Shown here: positions 23,301 through 32,300 of the stretch, one piece after another
Position numbering within the stretch: the first letter of the stretch is position 1
Layout of the letters: each line of letters opens with the position of its first letter
DNA from: Gari tellinella
Lineage: Eukaryota > Mollusca > Bivalvia > Cardiida > Psammobiidae
Direction: 5' to 3'
Length of the DNA: 64,000 nucleotides
NCBI GenBank assembly: GCA_922989275.2
Contig: OV277864.1
Coordinates: 1,922,001 to 1,986,000 of the forward strand
Notes under the pieces: generated by a model
What the model saw: the letters and a program-made list of their open reading frames with translations, nothing else
Told to the model about the DNA's origin: nothing
The model's database searches: none
Position numbers and translations under genes: made by a program

Positions 23301-26300
23301 TGTGTAATGAACTATTGTGACCCCCCGTAATAGAGTGACCCCCGGTCGAAATATTATGACCCCCTACGTGAAATAAAGTGACCGCTCATGAAATAAAGTG
23401 ACCCCCGTAATAAAGTGAACCCCTCCCCCCTATACAAACGTGTGTCTGTTTAGTATCATTTTAAGAAATAATAACATGAACTGGTGTATCATCGTGCAAA
23501 AGAACTCGGGTAGGAGTTGAGATGCGTAAATATTAAATCACGAGGCTGTAGGCCGAGTGATTTAATTCCCGCATCTTTACAGCATTATCACCGTTGTATT
23601 GTAGCGTTATCACCCGTCTTACTGTCGAATTATAACTGTCGTACTGTCGCGTTATCACGTCGTAGTTAAACGGTCGTACTGTCGAATTATTACCGTCGTA
23701 TTGTCACCTCTCGGTCCATATGCGCATAGAGGAACACCCTCCCTCCGTGTGAGCTTCAATTTGAACAGTTTTAATATTGAAACAACGCCGAGTTTATCGG
23801 CCTCAAATCTGGATCCAGACTATTTGTAAGCAACAGTATTGTCGCACTTGACAGAGTAGCATAAAAGGTGCTAACATTGTTTGTTTTTTTCAAGCATTTA
23901 TAATAATAATAGATATAGATCTACCCTTTCAATTCCTACAGGACATTTATCTTAAAAGCTTGAACCATTTCGTCTCCAAACGGGGTTGATCGGGTCTTTT
24001 TTTCTCTCCCGAAAATTCCCTTAAAAGGCTATATAGTTCCTATAGATCTAGTATTAAGAGTAACTCCGAATAAAATCGATAAACCGCCTGCAGATCTAAC
24101 GTCTTCTTTTGTTTTAAAACAAATTATGACGTTACAAAAATAAATGACGTCATATCATAATTCATGACGTAATTTGGAAAACCAAACAAAGTGTCAATCA
24201 AATTCAGTCTATAAAATAGAAACAATGATAATTTCAATCGTAATTGAAAAATGAATATAGTAGAGAAATCTTTTTACAAAACAGTGATGTTCACATTCAG
24301 TTGTTGTATTAAATTTAATAAAGATTAAATATAAAATCATCTGTATAATCTAAACACGTTTTGTTCAAACCTTGTAGATATAGATCTAGCCATTCATTCA
24401 GCCTTGCTTAAATAGAGAGTCGGGTAATAAATCATTTGTTTGGTAGTTACTTCGGGAACAGTCTAACCATTGTCCCTCGATCGGTAGCAGGGAAGACCTT
24501 GAGAACTGTTGCCCTTGGCCGTTGGGCTCGGGCAACAGTTCTCAAGGTCTTCCCTGCTACCTCGGGTCAATGATTTGACTGTTCCCTCAGTACCTATGAA
24601 ACAAATGTAGATCTATACCGTATACTTAACAGACGACAGACTACTAAGCGACCGATCTAGCTCCACACCTTTTGCATAAACGACTGTAGATGCTTATGGT
24701 GGTAAAATGTTAAATACGTTTCGGCAAAAAGGTCAAAACTAACCCTCTAAGTGCAATGTTCTACATAAGTGCATATATTTCTTATCTAGATCCAAACTGT
24801 TTGCCTGTCTTAGAGTTGTAGAACATGGCACTTACAGGGTTACCGTAATTGGTGGTCATTTTAGATATTTTGGGACCAGATCTAACAAGCAACTGGACGT
24901 CTAATACGATTCAAAAACTGTTCCGACCATAAATGAACATTTATTTCTATTTGTAAAGTATAAACATCTCTTCATTTTAATGCATTGCTCTTTCTTTAAG
25001 TGTCATCAACACTGAAAGAAGAACGTTATATAGAACTTTATTGACTGTGTCACGATAGCTTCATCTTTCAACGAAGCACTCGCCGTGAATTAGCTTTCCT
25101 TCAACATAATTATATTTAGAAATCTAACTTGCATATTCAATCATCTTCATGTGATACTATACATGTGTTTTCAGCGATGAGAATACTTCAGTAGAGAAAA
25201 GACTTGTCCTGTGCAAACAGGGTAGACGCATATCACAGGGCTCCTAAAGTTGCCGTCTAATCAGGGTTTACACCGTTTGTCAATTGCCCTTACTTGTAAA
25301 ATCAAACTCGTATAATAAAAAATGAAATAGACTCGATTGAAAACTAAGGTTTTATGAATGAAAAAGTTAACGGCCGTTTAAAAACGGAGATGAAAGGCTA
25401 GGTTACACTGCAACAAATGCCGAAGAATACGAGCTAACCGCTTCAAAAGACCGGATATTCTCACATTCTCGCTAATTTTACTAAAAAAAATTAAAAAATG
25501 ATCTCTTTTGTTCAAAACATTGCTCTGGGCATATACTTATATACATAATTTCTCAGCGTTCCAAGATAGTTCATTTACATTAGTCATTCCAGGTGAGCGA
25601 TTTAGGACCGTATACGGCTCTTGTTGTCATTTGCAGCAGATCAGTCATAACAGCTAATAGTTGTTTAAATCATATTATATCCAGAAACATTAATTATTTA
25701 AGGCAGAACAAGATTTTTTGTATGTCACAAAGAATAGCGTGGAACTTGTACATGTACGTAATTGACATCACGTTAAATCGAAAACGAGGTTGGAGAAAAA
25801 TACAAAATGGCTGATACAAGGTGGCTGATATAGACTCTTGTATTTTACTGGGAAGACACATGCGGAAACGCTCGATTATTATAAGTAAGGTGACATGCAA
25901 TAAAGCGCCTGATCAGGGTCTTCTCTGTTTGTCACTTAAACATATATTGTAAAAAATCAACCCTAAAACGTCAAAAATGGACTAGACTTAATTGAAAACT
26001 AGAATTGTCCATTTGAGTTTTCAGTGATGTAAGGGTAAACTATAGATAAACTTTATCAAGGACTTAATTGAGGGGGGGGGGTGTTCAACATATTACAGTT
26101 GGGGGGGGGGGGGGGCATTATATTACGACAAGGGATTCACATTTTCCTAATATTTCGAAGGGGGTCATAATATTATGGGGGGTCACTTTATTTCATGTCA
26201 TACCTGAAATGAAGTGACCCCCTAGAGTCAAAATATTTCAAGAGGGGGTCACTCTATTTCGGCCGGGGGGTCACTCTATTACGGGGGTCACAATATTTCA

Positions 26301-29300
26301 TTACACCTGCATGCGTCCAGGAACGTATCTAATATTTAATATTAAAAGTTAGAAACATACCTCGCGGCTCGTTAGTGTAAATAATGTTCCTTGGACGAGC
26401 CGCGCGAAACATGTTTGTAACTTTGAATATTAATTAGTAAAACCGTAGCATGTAACGTCATATTTTCGTTTTTTACATACATGTATTTACTTTCTTGTAC
26501 CGGATCTTTCCGTTTTCTTGCATATATATATCTATATATACGTTTCTGATGCGATCGAGGTTAATCTAGCAACAACACCACTTACTAGAAAGCTTTGATA
26601 CTTATGCAGTTGTTGCCTTGGACCATTCCAAAACCTCCTATTTCACCCAGCCTGAAATTGACCATTACCGTGACCTCTTTTGGACTTGAGTATTTTAAAT
26701 GGGCCATTTCTCGGTTAACTAGATCCTACTGTTTCGTCTAGCGCCAATACCCCTCACTAGAATGCTTGGACACTGAAGCAGTTATGCAGTTGTTGCTTTG
26801 GTCCATTCCCAAATCCACAATACACCCATTTTACCCATCATTGACCTTATTTGGACTTAGAAATGATTTATATTGGCATGGATGCCACCGGGGGCATAAG
26901 CGTTTACTAAACGCAGTCTTGTATTTTCAATATTTTAAAAGAATTAAATTTGGATATCTGAAAGGCAAATATTTAGCAATAAAAAATAAGTTTGTAAACA
27001 AACTCATGCTTACTTTTCTATTTTACACTGTGTGACCTTTCTCTGTCTATTTTCCCTTGTTTCAGGATAGAAAAGCTTTGACATGGCCAGTGCTGCAGGA
27101 GCAGACATCACAGAGGCTGACAGTAGATGGTTGGCTGGGGCCTTAAACACAAACAATACTGCATATTTACACTTATTTTTCTGATACTTTTTTAAAAATC
27201 TTTTTAAGCAATGTTGCCTTTTTGTAAAACATTTACCTAGCAAAGACAGCAGACGCAAGAGAGACAAAGGCGTGAGAGGAGGGACAGTTCTAATAAAAAA
27301 CGTGTCCTTATTTTATTGGTCAAATCCCTTGTTGTAATTGTTAGAATGTACAGTACCTACCCCATACAGAATATACAGGGCCAGTGTGCTTCCTGCTGTG
27401 GTTGCAAAGCCATTGGTCATTATTGTGTGAAGCTCAGACATGGACATCTTGACAAGGAGAGGCTTGATTAACGCCACTGCTTCACCCTGAAATATAAATA
27501 ATCATTACTACATAAATATGCCCTTTTACGCCTCTTATTATTTCTTTACCAAGAATAATTGTTGATCCCCACCTAGGAATTAAGTCCAATGTAACAGTAT
27601 CAAAAGAGATATCAAATTTCATCTAGATTTAAACTGTTTTACATTCAGATTGTTCTACTACTGGGATAGGGAAAGGCTGTGATAGGGAAAGGTCGGTCAT
27701 TTACAGTTATTTAGTCATTCTCAAGAAGACACACCCAAGGATGCTTTTACCTTGACCTGCCTGATTAATGCATTTAACTCAAATGAAAGTTCACAGATAG
27801 ATTAAATTACAGGTGGTTGCTAAAAGCAACATGAGAGTAAAGTAGAAAGTTCTGACATGAAGGGTCATCTGTCTTTATCTCAGAATTAATTAATACACAT
27901 GACTGTATAGGATGTATCAGTTGGTGATTTACACCGATTGCTACGGTAAAATGAATTATATTTAAAAGAAAATCCTTGGAATTGTGGACGTACCTCGAAA
28001 CAAATAGAAGTAGTTGATGCTAACCACGGCCGCAATGTATGGGAGGATGCATCAATGTATGGCTTTGAGTGGCCGTAAACCGTTCTTAGTAACAACAGCA
28101 ACAACAAATGTCTTGCCTGCTACTTGTAAACTACAGAGGAAAAGAAGTTATTCTTTCCCAATAAACACGTTGATGCTCAAACTATTATTTCTTTTGCAAA
28201 CAGTTTGGAGCCAGATCAGACGCCAGGTAATCCGTATCTGATCAGGCTTCAAACTATTTGCAACTCAGACTAAAATAATTCTTGAGAAATTTAAAAAAAA
28301 TTGTAATTTAATCTTCATTTTAGTCCACTGCGTTTGCGTTTCGTTTGCATTTAATTGGGAAAGAATAATGTCTTCTCTACTGTAATAATGTATTGCAATG
28401 AGAAATAAATCCAAATGTTTGATGCCACGTTATGGCCTTTATAAGTGTCAATGGAAAAGCAATACCTAAATCTTAACTTTGCTCCTTCTGTGAGGCTAGG
28501 CAATAACAGACAACGTTGGTGTTTTGAAAAAAATGTCAGACAGTTTGCATAGCATAAAAACGGTTTATACTGACCCATCCAACAAAGATGTTGAGTGCTG
28601 CATGGAGAGATTCCATGGCCCCAGTACCTAGGCTAAACTCCATTACAAAGGCTATCTTCTCTATCAACAACTGTATCACACCTAGATAGTACAGTATACT
28701 GATAGAGGCACTGAAGAATATTATCACTGGCATCACCTACAAGACAACACAATATATATCAACAATTATCTCCATCAACCTATTACCCCATGGCCTGTTT
28801 CTAGTTTTGAAGGCGAGTAACCACACCTACAAGACAACGCAATAGATATCAGGAAGTATCCTTTTCAACCCATCACCCCATTAATGTGCCGTTTTACACT
28901 TATAGTTTATTCCTCCACCGAAGAGAACAGTTCAATTTTTACACATGTGCAGTCAGAAATATGTACCATAAGAAATAATGCATATATCCTAGTAGATGAT
29001 AGCTTAAAGCAGTCGGAAAGTAATGGCACATTCTGCTTAACATTCAGTCCGCTAAAAGTGGTCACCAGTCTTCGAAACTAGAACCTGGCTATGGGGACAG
29101 ATTAGTTGTCATTCAGTGTTTGTCTTCAGTGTTTAAGACTGGCCTTTGCCTAACTAATTCTTCTTTATAAGCGCCACAAATAAATTAATGTTCTTCGATG
29201 CTGTTGAGTACAGGTGGGATTTTGAGCACAATGAAAGTAAAAGATATTTCCGTTTTACATTATGTTTGCTTTTAGAAGTGTCATGCCTTAAACACAGTTG

Positions 29301-32300
29301 GATATGGGTGATTTGCTATGTAGGAAAGGGTAAAACAAAATGCACATGCACATTTTTAAAATGATGACTTGCATGTATTTCAATTTTTGATTGTTAACCA
29401 GATCAGACACCAAAGTTACGCTGATTAGGCTCCAAACAGTTTGCAATGGACTTCAGCTCTTGTTGTACTAATACTTAATTTTGATAACAAACACATGTTC
29501 GCCTGATGTACTTACCGAAAATGCAAAGAAATGGTCTCTAAAGGTCTCCCCAAATACAAATTCAGATCCTTGATCAGTGTAGGCGAGGTACTCCTTGACA
29601 CGGTCTCCTAGCCAGATAAACAGGTAGTACCCCCAGTATGACCGCAGCACTATCAGAGCAAACAGAAGTTGTAAGAGCAAGCCCCATAACACTGGGCGCC
29701 AGGTAACCTGCAACAGTAGGATGGAAATATACTTCCAGAATAAACATCTATCATCTGAACTATTACAATGTATTAATGGCCAATAAAATACTGAAACTTA
29801 TCTCAAGACAGCATGAAGACTCATGTCGTAAAAAAGGAAATAATGCAGGCCCTGAAGGAGATGTCTGATCTGGATTTACACTTTTGTCAAAAAAGTCATT
29901 ATACACTAATGGTAGAAACAGAGATACATAAACAAGCTTTGTTGTGGAAAGTATAATAAAAACTACCTGAAAACAAAAACATCACCAACCTGCCTTGGAT
30001 CATGAGAGAAAAAGAACATTATAGACGTAAAAACAATGATCCCAATGCCACTGATGAGGGAAGCTGGTCGTCTCAGACTGGTTTCAATTAGAATAAACAA
30101 CAGCACAACCGTCACGACAAACAGGGTCAGCACACTGAAACACAGAACAGGCCAAAATAATTTAACAAATATATGTACAGTAAAACATAAAACAGGTCAA
30201 AAACATGTACCAAATATAGTACTGTATACAGTGAAATATAACACAGGCCAAAAACATGTACTGAATATATGTATAGTGTAGAGTAATAAACAACAAAAAC
30301 CATAAACATGTACTGAATATATGTACAGCAAAACACAACACAGGCAAAAATAACATGTAACAAATATAAAGCACAGTGAAACACAATTACACAGACAAAA
30401 ACATGTAACACATATAATGTACAGTGAAACACAACACAGGCAAAAGCAGGTATTATATATAATATACAGGTAAACACTATGTACACGGGTCAAACACATG
30501 TAAACAATACATGTACAGTATTGCACAACACAGGCCAAACATATGTATAGTCTGGTCCTATTGACCTGACATTGATGACCTCTATTAGCATAATTTCACA
30601 CTTTGTTGCATTTCTAAATATAACTTTAGAACATTTCGTTATCATTTATACGAGAACGCACATTGTAAGTACATCGATGCCGAAGGAATATAGCATTGCC
30701 AGGTTCCGCAAATAGTGTCAGGTATTTAACGCAAGTGATAAGGTAGACTATACATTATTGTTTTCCGTACAGTCAGTGGTCCGAATCCCATGCAATACTC
30801 ATACATTTTTTTCACGTTATGTACCATTTTAAACTGTTTCTTTTAAGTATTCATACAACATTTATTTCGATTGGAATGTGATTCTTTCGTTATTTTTTCA
30901 AAAGTTTATGTTATTATATAGCGTCTATTAAATTTGGCCTATAAAACAACATTTACAAAATAAAAATACCTTCCAACAGTCGGAATTCGAACCCGGGACC
31001 TCGCCATTACAAATCCCTCGCTGTAACGACACACCTATGACAGATGATATATGTCGAAGGGTTGTCAGCTAGATACATATAGTGAACTGGCGTGAGTCGC
31101 AGGCGAAGGCATCGGTGATATTACATGAATTAAAATTCCCTCTTAAGCGCAACATGATGCTTTTTAGAAGATACGATAATAATAGAAGACTCAAAATAAT
31201 AGTTTATCAACAACAACTTTTTCGACTTGCTCAAAGTGAAGTATTAACTCACTGAAGATCACAAATGTCACAAGATTCACGTAATTTACCGAACCTTCCG
31301 AAAGTATACGGTTTGCTGTCGATTATTGATTTATATTGCGTCATCTCACTTTAATTTATTCATGCATAAAGTTCAACGTCAGGTCAATATGTTAGGACTA
31401 TAACAAATACATGCAGAGTTGTAGATAAGCTTTGTCTTGGAATTGGGTATCACTCCATGGCTTTTAAATGAATTGGATTTTTTGGAAAATTCATTGGGTA
31501 TTGCATTGACCACAACCCCATGGTTTCTGATTCAATTGAGTATCCACAGTCTAGAACCCACAATTTGTAAAATAATTGGGTATCAGTAGGAAAATAAACT
31601 TTGATTTCCTCTCCTTGTCCTTTCAACAGTGCATTCAGGGTATTGTTGTTAACTTTCAGTGTTTACCTTACATAGTTCTATATTCCAACGTTTGTTTACA
31701 CACGTTCAACTAAAGTAAAAGTTCAGTTGATAACCCAATGAAATTAATTTATTATTAAAAAGCAATTGAGTATTCGTTTGGTTTTTACCCAATCAATTTC
31801 AAGTAATTGGGTTACCTTTTACTTTTTTTGAGTACTGTCACCCATTAGTTTTGAAATAATTGAGTATTTCACCAATTTCAATTGGGTAATTACTCGGATA
31901 CTCTGCTTATCTACAACTCTGTACATGTACAGTACTTAAAGCACAACACAGACAAAAAGCATGAAACAAATGTATGTACAGTGATGCACAACACAGGCCA
32001 AAACATGAACAAAGTATATGCACAGTGCAGTTGACGTTATTCTTTTCCAATAAACATGTTTATATTGTTTTTGCTAAAATTCCTATGGCCATTGCAAACA
32101 GTTTGGAGCCTTATCAAACCCATTGTCTGATCAAGCTTCAAAGTGTTTGTAGCTCAGATTAAACGAAATTGTCAACATTATCGAGAAATTGCCAGTTTCT
32201 ACATTTAAGTGCATTGCATTTTATGTTGAGTTTCATTTAAACAGGAAAGACACTGTAGTAAATCTCATTTATCCCGTCCGCTGATAGAAACGTCTTATGA

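Larger units (their letters stand above)
23302..26306. mobile_element. About 3-kb fold-back-like element in an SLC28 intron
   Basis: Left end GTGTAATGAACTATTGTGAC followed by C-rich GTGACCCCCGTAATAGAGTG units. The right end is the inverse, G-rich, to AATATTTCATTACAC. Subterminal arms of about 110 bp are made of repeated 'AATAAAGTGACCCCC' units. The interior holds several palindromes (23515-23575, 24449-24592), GTCGTACTGTCG repeats (23600-23700) and MITE pieces (25195-25290). No transposase seen. Confidence 0.55.

Noticed and set aside
30127..30538. Overlapping hydrophobic ORFs of 74-119 codons
   Set aside because: Translations of the 43-bp tandem repeat; the real coding content here is SLC28 exon 4 in another interval.
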